The notes: a model not told the origin generated them from the letters alone. DNA of 64,000 nt from Macrocystis pyrifera (GCA_031763025.1 JASSKH010000031.1:310001-374000), one strand, 5' to 3'; shown: positions 13,801-22,951, numbered from the stretch's first letter. Program-made: numbers and translations.

Positions 13801-16650
13801 CTTCCTCGCGCACGTCCGTGTGCCGGTCATCTGGGGGGATTCTTCGCAACGCGTTTCGTGGTGTCCATGGGTACACCGCGTATCTCCGCCGCCGCGGATT
13901 TCATGGGTACCTGTTTCTTCTTATGCATAACAGCCGCCTAGAAGGTGGGACGGTGTGCTGTTGCAGTGTGTGCGTCTGCTTCAGCGAAGCATGTGTCGCA
14001 TCTTGGTGTTTCTTCGTGTGCTTAACACCCGTCCACAGGGGGAGGCAGTATCCTGTTGCAGTGTGTGCATCTGCCTCAGCGAAGCAAGTGTCGCAACTTG
14101 TTGACTTCGTCGCCCTTATTTCGTGTATCGTTCATCTGGGGAAGTATGAGCCACACGTTGGTTTGTGTGCTGTTGCAGTGCGTGTGCGCAGCACCCGTCC
14201 ATGGGCGGGGAAGGTGTGTTTTTTTTTTTTTTTCAGTCAGTCAGTGATTTTCTGTCCTGATCCGCGAGCATTCTTGGGCAATTTTTTTTCCCAGGTGTTT
14301 TTTTTTTTTTTTTTTTTTTTTCCACCTGGTTACTTTTTCCCCTTGTGTTCTGCGAGTTGGGCTGTTTATACCGTCCGTGTGCGACGGACTGATGTTGACC
14401 TGAATCGCGAAACCGTTCAACTTGCAGCGCAGTGCAGCCCGCGTTGAGGTGTGGTTTCGTGAGTTGAAAGGTGACCTGCTTGGGAAAGGGGCAGTTTCTA
14501 CGTGTGTTCGGGTGTGGGTTCGTTGCGCACCTTCGCACGTTCGCGTGTATGTCTTGTTACTACCTTTGTTTTTCCTCGCCGGACCCCTCGTTACGTGCTG
14601 CGTCTGCAGCGGCGGATGCCTTATGCGGACTCCGCTTCATCGGCCGATAACCCAGCGACGAGTGGTTGCGTTGGCGGGAGTGTGCGCACGAGTACGCTCG
14701 GCACTCCCGAGGATTGGAGGCGCAACGAACTCGTCGAAAGGGGGAGCGGTACCAGAGGGGTTGCAGCCCGGCGGTTGATGGACGTGTTTCGCCACGGGGC
14801 GGGACGCCATCTGGATAGCAAACGGAATGGCCTAGGAGGGTCGTGACAATGGGATCCCGCCGGACCTGGGCGGGAGCGGGTTGATCCACCTAAGGTGTTG
14901 CAGCGTGAGGGCCGATGGGCGTCCGATGCGTACAAGGCGTATGTTCGCAGTCACGGAAAGGATGCCAGTTGGGTAGCGGACGTTATGGCCCACGAAGGGA
15001 TGAGCGGTGGGATCCAGCCGGGCCAGGGCACTGAATGGGGGCGAGTTAATTCACTCTTAGAGGTGAATAGGCAGAAGTAAATAATGGTGAAGTGTGTTAT
15101 CACATGCGTTCCCTACGAGATTGCAAGTGGGACGGGGAAGGGGTCGTAAGAATACATCAGTAAATAGGGTCAACTCCCATGTGTGATGGAGGCTGGCGTC
15201 GAGAGTTCTGTGTCGCCAGTTGGGTTGGGAGTTGACTCGAGTATACGGATGTTAGCGCGGGGTTGCCGTTGGGGCAGCCCCGGGGGGGTCACCCCTTCTC
15301 CAACCCCCCTTTCCGGGCGGGGGGTTGCGCATTAATATAATACAACTTCGAAAGCAAAGTGCAAAGCAGAACATTCTCGGAAGAATGAGAGAATGTGAGT
15401 TTTGTACGTACGTCAGAAGTTCAAGCCAATCAGATGACTGCGGTGATTCATGGTAGCATGAATCGTAGCCCTTGGTAAACACACCTTGTCTGGTACGTAG
15501 CCGCAACCTTGACATATACTTATCTTTGAGTACAATACCTTGGATTTGGATTTTGGGTGATCGTGGTCTATCATCATGGCATGGTACTTTATCATGAGCG
15601 ATGTTTGGTTATCCCATTCACCAAGCAGCCAAGTAGAGAGCAGAGGGGCTGTTCGGAGTGCTCACGTACTTACTTGGTGTATGGATTCATGTGTAACGGT
15701 ATTTGGGAGTTCCACACAGGAAATATGCGTGTTTCTGTGTGGAACGGTCGGCGAGTTGGGACATATCTTACCCGCATTCTTCCATTTCTTCTTCTTGTTG
15801 TGTGTGTACTTCATGTTCTCCCCCTTTCTTCCTTGTCTTGTGTATTCTAAGCGATAATATATATATATACCCTGGAGGGGCTTCTATGAACTGACTCAGG
15901 CTTGGCCTATCATATCAGTGAGTGCATCGAACAGAACGTTTATCAGGCTTCTCAAGTGAGGAACTCTAAACTGTTTCTGCTGGAAGTAACCCGACAACTC
16001 ACGGTTTCGGAACTGTTGTAATCTAAGCCCGATGCACAATCAAATAGGATTCCAAATGATCTTAAAAAAATACAATCCGACGCAAACATTCTAGAGAAGG
16101 CCTTCGCTTCAAGAGCCCCGTCGGTGGGAAACGTTTACGCTATACTTTAAATAAAATAACCCCTCTACCCTAGCCCACCTCTGATACTAATGTTGCCGTG
16201 GCCGCTTGTAATGACACCATCTTGAACCGGGGGCAGGTTTGGCAGCGAAGACGAGAACGTGAGTGCCCGTCCGCGAAACGGCTACAGCAGCAGCGCCGCG
16301 CGTCGTCTGATCTCAGGACGACCTTTTCTGATGTGCACGACGACGTCCGAGAGTTCATTCGAATGCGCGCCGTGTTACCCCTCCTTATACACACGGTGTT
16401 GTTGGCCCTTATCCTGTTCAACCTTGCCGTCGCCAGGAGCGAGGAGGGTATGGACAAGAAGGTGTTTTGGTCGGCTCTTGGTTTTGTCGCACTGATCGCG
16501 CTTACAGCGTTGTTGTTGTATCGACGTTCCGACGAGATGTCCGGCGTGGTTGAGTCTGAAGGCCGTGCTACAAATTCCCGCTATGGGGTTCCGACGCGTC
16601 CACCGCGTGTGAAAATAGGGATCGCCGAAACAGGCACTACAGCAGTCTAG
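1541..16650 (+). CDS. Gene 1: multi-pass membrane protein with secreted ectodomains, unknown family
   Basis: I do not recognise the family. Joining 1541-1828, 2920-3272, 4502-4800, 6217-6421 and 16317-16650 keeps frame at every junction and gives 492 residues. Residues 1-20 form a signal-like hydrophobic segment. Residues 21-193 are an ectodomain with several Cys and N-glycosylation sequons. Residues 194-213 and 231-249 are two membrane segments. A second Cys-containing ectodomain follows (about 250-338), then a long hydrophobic segment at 340-369 and two more at 400-421 and 431-450, ending in a short basic tail. The layout suggests a plasma-membrane or endomembrane receptor, channel or adhesion-like protein, but that is inference. 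Introns 1-3 are 1.1-1.4 kb. Intron 4 is 9.9 kb because of an LTR element inserted in the same orientation. The weakest points are the start codon and the link from exon 4 to exon 5. Confidence 0.6.
2040..2290 (-). mobile_element. LINE 3'-UTR fragment inside gene 1 intron 1
   Basis: This stretch matches the 3' end of the LINE family found at 39.8-57.4 kb, in inverse orientation. It has the ACCGT.CTTTCT block, the GTCGACATCCAGCACAA block, the CCGATTCTTCAATCCTAGAG block and the CCCCGCAGGGGATG hairpin. It is more diverged than the copies on the right, so it is probably an older insertion. Confidence 0.75.
2920..3272 (+). CDS. Gene 1 exon 2, ectodomain and first membrane helix
   Basis: The acceptor TTTCTCAG|GATC starts in phase 0, matching exon 1. 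The donor ACAG|GTAGGT leaves two bases of an Arg codon. The product has five Cys in the first third and ends in a hydrophobic stretch (YVLYLAFLVIFPAPFIVY). Confidence 0.7.
4502..4800 (+). CDS. Gene 1 exon 3, second membrane helix and second ectodomain
   Basis: The acceptor GGGCAG|GGCTAAC supplies the one base needed to finish the Arg codon from exon 2. A Val-rich helix (WIVIVVVVWYA) is followed by a Cys- and Asn-rich segment. The donor CTTG|GTATCG leaves one base. A downstream GTATAAG site at 4841 does not fit the phase of exon 4. Confidence 0.65.
6217..6421 (+). CDS. Gene 1 exon 4, third membrane segment
   Basis: The acceptor TTTTAG|CC completes the codon left by exon 3. The product has an NCS sequon and then a long hydrophobic stretch (FPLLFYSGAAAALLLQFML). 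The donor is a strong C|GTAAGT at 6422 and leaves two bases. A possible alternative terminal exon follows the acceptor CCTCCCCCCAG at 6711 and would stop at 6757. Confidence 0.65.
6773..7070 (+). repeat. Left LTR of element 1
   Basis: This 298-bp repeat matches 15650-15933 along its length. It begins TGTTCGGAGTGCTC and ends GCATCGAACA. It contains a CT-rich block and a TATATATATA box near 6993, which could serve as the element promoter. No obvious TGG-starting primer-binding site follows. Confidence 0.85.
7385..7785. repeat. Degenerate CATGGC / CCGTGGCA simple repeat
   Basis: The hexamer CATGGC and its variants CCATGG and CACGGCATG recur dozens of times, in both orientations, on each side of the TTAGGG block. 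Many near-palindromes result. It makes long Gly/Trp/His/Met-type open frames on both strands that should not be read as genes. Confidence 0.8.
7612..7665 (+). repeat. Interstitial telomere-type array (TTAGGG)n
   Basis: There are nine tandem hexamers: eight exact TTAGGG and one TTGGGG, bounded by CATGGC-type repeats. They lie inside the LTR element, far from any chromosome end that the flanks suggest. Confidence 0.9.
7803..8165 (+). repeat. CAG-rich repeat coding Gln-rich segment
   Basis: Imperfect CAG/CAA triplets are arranged in longer units. The unit CGACCAGGAGCAGCAACGGC recurs at about 7808 and 8105, as does AACAGTTTCAACAACAGCAG. This produces poly-Ser/Asn, poly-Ala and poly-Gln frames on one strand and Leu-rich frames on the other. 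Confidence 0.85.
9760..9923 (+). repeat. 82-bp tandem duplication
   Basis: Copies at 9760-9841 and 9842-9923 differ at only a few positions. Each starts CATGRCCAAGTACGGGCACA and ends TTTCCTG. Confidence 0.9.
10198..10415 (+). mobile_element. SINE copy, 5'-truncated, with A tail
   Basis: This has the body and tail of the tRNA-derived SINE described at 58346. It begins at AGCGGAAAGCGCG and lacks the tRNA-like head. It ends in a run of about 21 A. It sits inside LTR element 1, so it inserted into, or was carried by, that element. Confidence 0.85.
10744..10887. repeat. 144-bp repeat, copy 1 (partner at 15366)
   Basis: It is nearly identical to 15366-15509, with about two substitutions over 144 bp. 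It contains the inverted repeat ATTCATGGTAGCATGAAT. Both copies lie inside LTR element 1, 4.6 kb apart. Confidence 0.9.
12100..14210 (+). repeat. Minisatellite array, basic unit about 113 bp
   Basis: Roughly fifteen or more degenerate units carry the blocks TTTCAGCGAAGCAGGTGTC, GTGTTTCGTGTGCCGTTCAT, CCGGGGRAGCRTGTGCCACA and TTGGACYGTGTGCTRTTGCA. Neighbouring units near 12713 and 12826 are 113 bp apart; the next is 121 bp because of an 8-bp insertion. All three forward frames are nearly stop-free, so a 548-codon frame (12284-13930) spans the array. The unit is not a multiple of three, so this frame reads each unit differently and is unlikely to encode a conserved repeat protein. Confidence 0.85.
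14502..15080 (+). pseudogene. Tyrosine recombinase C-terminal fragment
   Basis: The segment from about 14895 encodes EGRWASDAYKAYVRS. It resembles the C-terminal motif of tyrosine recombinases (GRW.S.AY..Y.R), in which the last Tyr (codon at 14940) would be the nucleophile. Upstream in the same frame are an in-frame TGA at 14844-14846 and a stretch with HGAGRHLD that may be a decayed active-site His region. No intact Arg/His/Arg catalytic core was identified. Such recombinases occur in DIRS/Ngaro, Crypton and phage-like elements. Finding one inside LTRs suggests capture or nested insertion. Assignment rests on one motif. Confidence 0.45.
15366..15509. repeat. 144-bp repeat, copy 2 (partner at 10744)
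   Basis: This is the second copy of the internal direct repeat of LTR element 1. It lies about 140 bp before the polypurine tract. The near identity suggests a recent duplication or gene conversion compared with the LTR divergence. Confidence 0.9.
15650..15933 (+). repeat. Right LTR of element 1
   Basis: This 284-bp copy of the left LTR is preceded directly by the purine-rich tract. It is shorter mainly through loss of a CTTCTT-type segment. The shared TATATATATA box is retained. Confidence 0.85.
16317..16650 (+). CDS. Gene 1 exon 5, last two membrane helices and stop
   Basis: The acceptor GATCTCAG|GACG supplies the single base required by exon 4. The product has two membrane helices (around LLIHTVLLALILFNL and FWSALGFVALIALTALLLY) and a short basic C-terminus ending at TAG 16648-16650. 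The same frame is open back to a second acceptor (CTACCCTAG|CCC at 16174), but that site is out of phase with exon 4. Confidence 0.55.
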
Positions 16651-17320
16651 TCTAGCCTTGCCGGGTGTGACGATAAGGGTGCCACAACAAATTTTGCCAT
16701 ATTATTTGCGATCACCAGTGCTCCTCGACTGAGCAGCCGCTATCCAAAACATATTTAAGGCAACACGGCGTCAAGGCATGCCTTATCGTGGGAATGCAGA
16801 TAGGGGTTGCAGTGTTGTTCGGCATATACTTATTATTGGGCAGCCGGGTTGCTCATCGAATTGATATTCCATTTTGTCTCGAAATCGGCTTTAGCGTGAG
16901 ATACTATTACTAATACTGGAAGAGCAGTGAAAGTAGTAAGAATACTAATGTAAGCATGAAGCCCCCCCCAAAGGGGAGTAGCACGAAGAGACAGGAGCAA
17001 CCACACCGTATCATGCTTGAAAGCGTTTCAAATGTTCAGCCCCGCCGACGTTGTACGCGGTACGCGTGGAAAGCTCAGATTGGTGTGCGAGAATGTACAA
17101 CGCGACGTTAAACGTAGTGGAGGTTACGGTGAAGCAGGTAATATATGTGTACAAAAATATGCCGCTGCTTTGCGGACGCTTTAATTTGGTTTTTGGGAAA
17201 ACATGTCGCTTGTTGCTTTGCGGCATCAAGTCTTGAAAGCTTTTTTATTTGGTTGTCTTGATGTGCGGGGTTTGATGTTTGACTGATTGATATTCTTCAA
17301 CGCTTAAGTGGCATTCGTTG
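16651..17320. other. Spacer between gene 1 and gene 2
   Basis: No exon or repeat was recognised. It presumably holds the 3' end of gene 1 and the promoter of gene 2. Confidence 0.4.
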
Positions 17321-17540
17321 ATGGTATTGGTATGTTTGTTTAGATATTGGCAGCGCTTGGCATGCGCTAAATGTTCGGTATACGTTTCCCCGGTTCTCCC
17401 AAATGCATCCTTCGCAGTACAAGGGGCAACCAGTTCGTATGATTTCGAGAGTGAGATATATACGATATACGATATCAGGGCTAGCATTACTACGCCGACA
17501 TTGTCTGGACCCACGGGGCTCCTGGACCAGTGCAACCGAG
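17321..17540 (+). CDS. Gene 2 exon 1 (or internal exon from 17418)
   Basis: The frame is open from ATG 17321 to the donor CCGAG|GTACCA at 17541, leaving one base. A pyrimidine-rich acceptor ending TTCGCAG at 17417 would give a shorter internal exon in the same frame. Confidence 0.45.
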
Positions 17541-20500
17541 GTACCATCGATAAGTGCACCCAAACTCTTACATAGATATTCAACTTATGTTTGATCAATG
17601 CTTGTCTTTATACCCCCATGGAGGCCGTGAGGTTGTTGATTTCGTTGCATTATCATTTTCTTGGCTAATACTGCAGTGTAAAAGTGAGGCATAAGGGCCT
17701 ACGAGCCGCGGTAGGCCCCAGCCTTGGCATGCACACGCAAACTACCGTCCAGGGGACACTACACGAGAGGGGCAATGTCGCCGTTAAATTCAAGAACCCG
17801 ACTACCACAGCTTGGTTTAGATTACGAAATAACGTTGCATCTGGCCAGCGGCATACCTGAAGAGGGGGTGTCTTATTTATAGCACAGCTTATAGCTTTTA
17901 ACAAGCAATCTGGGGAAGAGGCTTCCTTCAGGCCAGCGTTTCGTCGCCTTCCACGGGGTTGCCATGATGTCTCGAGGTAGGTTCGGACAAGGCACGCCCC
18001 CGTGTCGTCGGTAGCTTGATGAAAGGACTACGGCCACACGAAAATGATATTGTCACTGGAATCATGTTGATTAGAGGCGTGCCTTCGGAGAGGGAATATC
18101 AGATTGTGCTATATTGTGGCTTCTGCAAGGTATCGTGGAAGATAGGACGTTCTCAGACAGTGGATGGGTTTACCAAAGGACTAGTATAGCCGGAATGCCA
18201 CTGCAGCATAGCCGTCGCCCGGAGAATGCCTCGTAAGGTGGAACTGGTGAAAACATGCCACAGAGGGGACGTCCGAACGAAGTCTGTTTGCATACGCTAC
18301 GATACGGAAGCTCTGTCAGCTGCCAGGTGACCGGTTGTCTGAAAAATGAAAGTTAAAGCCAACCCCCAAATCCCATGGGACAGACGTGCTTAGTAAATAG
18401 CGAAGTAAGATACGCACCAGATTGGTACAGACTCACTTACAATGACTGCAGAAATATTGCAGATCCAACGTGTCACAGAGTACCGTCTTGTGGCTCTGGT
18501 GATACTACACTAACACAGGTACGTATGCATGCGTTCTATTAATAACATATCATACGTTATTTTTCAACGTTGTCGGCAAACAAACGTATCGTGTTGCTTA
18601 AAGCTAAGAAAGGTGACACTATAGGACGCTCGACATTTAGTGCAGCAGATAATTATTTGTCTACAATTCCTTACTTTGAGGCAATCGTGAAGAAAGGGGT
18701 GCTATACTAATCAGTCAATGGCGTCTCGAATATTTCGTCCGTTCTATTTAACTATCAACTTATGCGGTGGTGATATACATCCCGAGAGAAACAATGCCAC
18801 AACCTAGATGATTGGTTATAGAATGGATGGCCGTCTGAATTGGAGGGCTGCTGCACGAGAGGGGGGTGCTTCAAAGTAAAGGGGTGTCATGACTCGGATG
18901 CATGACAAGAGAGGGCTTGGCAGAACATAGTGTATGGAATGCTCACTCTTGCCGAAGATCATGTCAGCTGGAGACATTGTGTTGGATGGAATTTTTCGCG
19001 TAGCGCGAGTCGCATACATGCACAAATGTCGATGCCAGTCGACGACCAGGACGAGGTATTTACTTTCTGAACGTATGTTTCGAAGGCCCGTAGTTACATC
19101 GATCGGTGAGAAGAAGGGGCGACTCCTGTGACTAGACCGTGTTCGGCAGGGCTATGAAGGTAAAACCTCCTCGCAGATAAGTTGAAACGTAAAGATGTGA
19201 TAAAAAAAATAACTACAGAGCGAACAACATGGAGAAAACGTCTATTGTCCGTGCATGTATAGGTACATAGAATGTACCAGGTAGCGGTGTTTTGTTGATG
19301 CATTTCGTATTTCGCGCATGTACATCACACACATATATAGCGAACACACCCACAGCACACTCGGTGACATGTGTTCGGTTTCGGTTTCGAACATCACGGT
19401 ATCACCGGGGGTACGTTGCATACCACACAGTCTACAGTGCTACGCCTGAAAAATCTTCAAACCCCAACCTTTCGCGGGCTCGGGGAGGCACCATCCTTAC
19501 ATAACACGCCCCGGCATGGACACCGGCACGAAGGCATCTGCTGCGCCCTATCACCGCCGGGAATAACTCTCGACAGATGGGTGTCAATGCACATGGCAAA
19601 CACATTTTGTTCACCATTGCTGTATCGGCGGTCAGGCCCCCCACCTTTTCTTCTTCTTGGATAAGCCCACGATCAAGGGAAAAACTCCAACGCCGAACCG
19701 CCCAGCACGATAGTCGTCTTCCTTCAGGGTCGAACTTGCGCCTCGTACCCACAGGTGTTATGGACGCCGTGAATCCCCACGTGTGTCACACGCAGCAGAT
19801 GTTCAACTATATGAGGACGGCCAACGCCCACGGCGCGGGGGGGGGAGAGGTCTCCCGCAGTGGCTTCCGTTCGCCCGATCGCTGCTAGCGGGGGATACCT
19901 TCATTTTTTATATAGACGACTACTTCCAAGGGACGATGGGGTATATAGTCGGGCACCATCCCGTTCCTTCTCCCCGGAGGACTGACCCCGCCCATGCAGG
20001 TCTAGCTATACGACGTATGACGTATGTATTGGCAGTAATTGTCGACTACGGCTGCACTCTATACATGATCAGTCAGCGCATGCCTTTCTTCGGTATTGAG
20101 CACGTTCACCGCCGCTACTCGGAGCCGGTACTACCGCAAGGGGCCAACGAAACACTCGCGCAAATACGAGATATAAAGTAGGGTCATTCGTTCAAGCGGA
20201 AGTAAGGCTGGCCCGGTTATTTTCCTCGGCAGCCTGGGAGACGACACCAGGGCCAGGAAGGGGCACAACTCGGATGCGCGACAATATACCGTTGGATGCA
20301 GATTGTGGTGAGGAGGAGGACTGACCAACAGTGTTGATTCCTCCCTGGATGTGTTTATAGTTAGTGACATCTATGGGACGATGAACGCGATGTCAAACAC
20401 GTGGGATGGGGCATGGAACCGGAAGCCAGAAATTGATTCGACGGGGAGCATGGCAGAGAGCGAGCGACCCACCTGCTGTCGACTTAACATGATGTTGCTG

Positions 20501-22865
20501 CTAGGTATAATCTAATTTAGAGGTCGTGTTTTCGATACTCTGTTATATTAACCCACCCAAACAGATCACCCCCCCCCCCTCCCCCTTCACAATGAGCACT
20601 CCTAGTCTCCGTAGATGACAATGAACTCCCACGAATATAGTAAAAGAGGAGTCTGATGCGTCGAAGAATACGCTATGTTTTTTCTAATGTGGCGGATCGA
20701 TTCTAACAAAGGACGTAGTTTGATTGATCGACTGCGGTGATATTTGTCTGTTTCGTCGTGCGGGTGAACATATTTTGGGGTTGTATTTCGCGACAGTCGA
20801 ACAATCAACCTACGCCCTATGTTAGAATCGGTTCGCACGCCTCAATGCTGCGCGGGGTGGTTTTTCTCCTTTCGCCACATTGGAAAAACATAGCGTATTC
20901 TTCGACGCATCAGGCTACTATTGTATTTGTGGGAGTTCATTTTCGTCTACGGGGACTAGGGATGTTCATTGTGAAGAGGGAGGGGGGTGCTATGCTCGGG
21001 TGCGTTAATACAACAGAGTATCGAAACAACCACCCCTAAATTAGATAGTTAAAGCTAATCCGGCTTCCATGAAGAACAGGCCGCACCACAGTTTCGCTTT
21101 CTTTCGGTGACAAAAGGTGTGGTGGCAACGGAATCCTGGTACTCCACGGTATTTGGTGCTTGATCCTTCACTCGTTAAACTTCGTGAACGTTTTCATGGA
21201 ACTACATAAAAAAACAAGAAGCAATTCCCATCTGCTTCTACCGAGGCATTGCTTTCGCATATGTTCCATCTGCTTATATCGGTTCTGGGCGACACCACGC
21301 CAACTTGCAACTTTAAACCATTTTATACTCTGCTCCCACCCACAAGGTTCATAAATAAAGTCAGTTCTGACTCACCCTGGTAGTTCTTACACGATCTAGT
21401 TCAGTATGGCATGATAAGTCAATCTCCTCAAGTGAGTAACGACTTAGGGCTAGGATTAGTATGGTATACACACTACTGACAGTAGCATGTACGTTATAAT
21501 TATATCTCTACTCAGAGTACTAGCGCATGTCAGCTTGGTTGGCATGCGTCAACAAGCTTCTCGTGTTTTGGCCGATATAATGAGCTTTATAGACGTCCTT
21601 ATCAAGGAAGTCAGGAAGTGCGGCAAGACCCTGCTGTATCGTGGAGGTGCTCCCCTCAACAGGAGAGTTCCGTCCCATGGCTCTACGTTTTGATATACCT
21701 GGTACGAGTACTTCACTGCACGTTCCTATCGAAGCCGCTGGAAGTTTCTCTATACGTTTCGTAATAAACTCTAGACTGAGGTGGAGCGGGGAGGAAATGG
21801 GCCAGGCTTGGATTTACACTTTTCACTTCTACTACAAATCACGTTGTTTAGGCTGAAAGATAGAACTCGACACACCAGGAGCCTCATGAACAGTAGTTGC
21901 TGTCCCAATCGTAGCGTGCATCGAAACGCCACAGAAAATTCTACAGCATGGCGTCTCCGCGAGGAAAGTGAACCACCAACACCCCTGAGCCCACCTGACG
22001 TCTAGAGCCAGCATCACTGTAATACTCGGCTAGGTTGGTGGGAAAAATTCAATACGAATGACAGAAACAGAGTGATACTATATGTGTCTCAGTCAGTGAT
22101 GTTCTCAACGTCCTATTACCCATCGGTTACATTCTACGGTTCGAGTGGAGGCATGCCTGCTTGTACAGCAGAAGTTGACCTGTGTGTATGTTCAACCATT
22201 GTCCCTAAATACCGTAGACATGCGTGTATCAGTTACGAGGGGGTACGAACGCAGTGTCCGAACTACTGTACGATCTAAGATGCTTATGGCGCAAAGCATA
22301 GACGAAAGGTAATATTGCCTCCCGCCGCTAGACGGTCAGTAACATCGGATGCTTCTGGTACCGGCTGTATGTATTTGTTCACAATGATAGAGCCTCGGTC
22401 GCCAAGAGGGTACGCTGTTGGCTGCCCTGCAAGCACACCCCACCCCACCTACAAGACAACATGTGCTATTGACATCAAAGAGCATTCACCAATCCGGAGT
22501 ACACACCCCTCTGATTAACAATACGAGATACGTGACGTTCTTGTTTTCCTTCAAAGGTCCACTTCCAGCTAAACGAAGTAGTGATATTTTGGTGGATCTT
22601 AAGTTTTCAAACGGATACCGATCACATCATTATGACAACATATCTCTCGTTTCTGCGACCAGCCATCCCGGGTGATTGGTTTCCGACTACTGTAGCGTAC
22701 CAGATACGTGCAGTTGGGATGCTCATTGTCACACGATTCAACAAACAGGAGCGCCCTGGGAACGACTCGAAAGATCCGCTGGAAGAGACAACAGACCCAA
22801 AACCTGCCTGTCCGGCCGGGTTTTTGTCGTCGCTCGAGGCTTGCAGTTTGTCGTTGCAGCGTTGA
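17321..22865 (+). CDS. Gene 2: small Cys-rich protein, unknown function
   Basis: I do not recognise this protein. Joining 17321-17540, 18421-18518, 21516-21701 and 22749-22865 keeps frame throughout and gives 206 residues. Cys are spread through all exons: two near the start, one at the end of exon 1, three in exon 2, three in exon 3 and two in exon 4. This suggests a disulphide-stabilised secreted or lumenal protein. Exon 3 ends in a short hydrophobic run (WLYVLIYL). The leader MVLVCLFRYWQRLACA is a weak signal peptide. A good acceptor at 17418 means exon 1 could instead be internal, with the true first exon missed. The stop lies 86 bp from the stop of the convergent gene 3. The long second intron (3.0 kb) contains an inverted-repeat element and a SINE fragment. 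Additional exons cannot be excluded. Confidence 0.45.
18421..18518 (+). CDS. Gene 2 exon 2
   Basis: The acceptor CGCACCAG|ATTGG supplies the two bases needed after exon 1. The product is 32 codons with three Cys. The donor ACACAG|GTACGT is strong and leaves phase 0. Confidence 0.5.
19099..19212 (+). mobile_element. Diverged SINE 3' fragment
   Basis: It matches the 3' part of the SINE: GGGGCGACTCCTGTGAC, GGTAAAACCTCCT, and an AAAAAAAATAA tail, with many substitutions. It lies in gene 2 intron 2. Confidence 0.6.
20511..21045. mobile_element. 535-bp foldback / MITE-like inverted-repeat element
   Basis: The two halves are reverse complements over most of their length. The outer arms start TCTAATTTAG and contain CGATACTCTGTT; the inner arms contain GAACTCCCAC, GATGCGTCGAAGAATACGC and ACATAGCG. 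The centre around 20760-20870 is unpaired. No transposase is encoded, and a clear target duplication could not be assigned. It sits in gene 2 intron 2. Confidence 0.75.
21516..21701 (+). CDS. Gene 2 exon 3
   Basis: The acceptor TATCTCTACTCAG|AGTACT is strong and begins in phase 0. The product is 62 codons with three Cys and a hydrophobic end. The donor CTG|GTACGAG leaves phase 0. A different frame is also open (21487-21693), but it ignores these splice sites. Confidence 0.45.
22749..22865 (+). CDS. Gene 2 exon 4, terminal
   Basis: The acceptor TTCAACAAACAG|GAG begins in phase 0. The product is 38 codons with an NDS sequon and a CPAGF motif, ending at TGA 22863-22865, just short of the convergent gene 3. 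Confidence 0.45.
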   Translation, partial: ERPGNDSKDPLEETTDPKPACPAGFLSSLEACSLSLQR

Positions 22866-22951
22866 ATACCCCCTCCCATCGCTTCAAAAAAAATCTCGCG
22901 CTCGTGTACGGGAGTCACGCTATCACGCCACGCAACCTATCGTCCAGATGA

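Larger units (their letters stand above)
6773..15933 (+). mobile_element. 9.16-kb LTR element without a recognisable RT, in gene 1 intron 4
   Basis: Two direct repeats of about 290 bp bound the element. Each starts TGTTCGG and ends CGAACA, giving short terminal inversions. A polypurine tract (AGAGAGCAGAGGGG) lies immediately before the right LTR. The flanking 5-mers are GAATG and GAACG, a target duplication with one mismatch. The interior has a zinc-knuckle ORF, telomere-type repeats, a Gln-rich repeat, minisatellites, a SINE fragment and a tyrosine-recombinase fragment. I saw no reverse transcriptase, RNase H or integrase motif. It is therefore best described as a large non-autonomous retrotransposon derivative. 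The two LTRs differ at several sites and by small indels, so it is not very young. Confidence 0.8.

Noticed and set aside
12284-13930. 548-codon ORF as a protein-coding gene
   Set aside because: It spans a 113-bp minisatellite whose unit is not a multiple of three, so each unit is read in a different frame and no conserved peptide repeat results.
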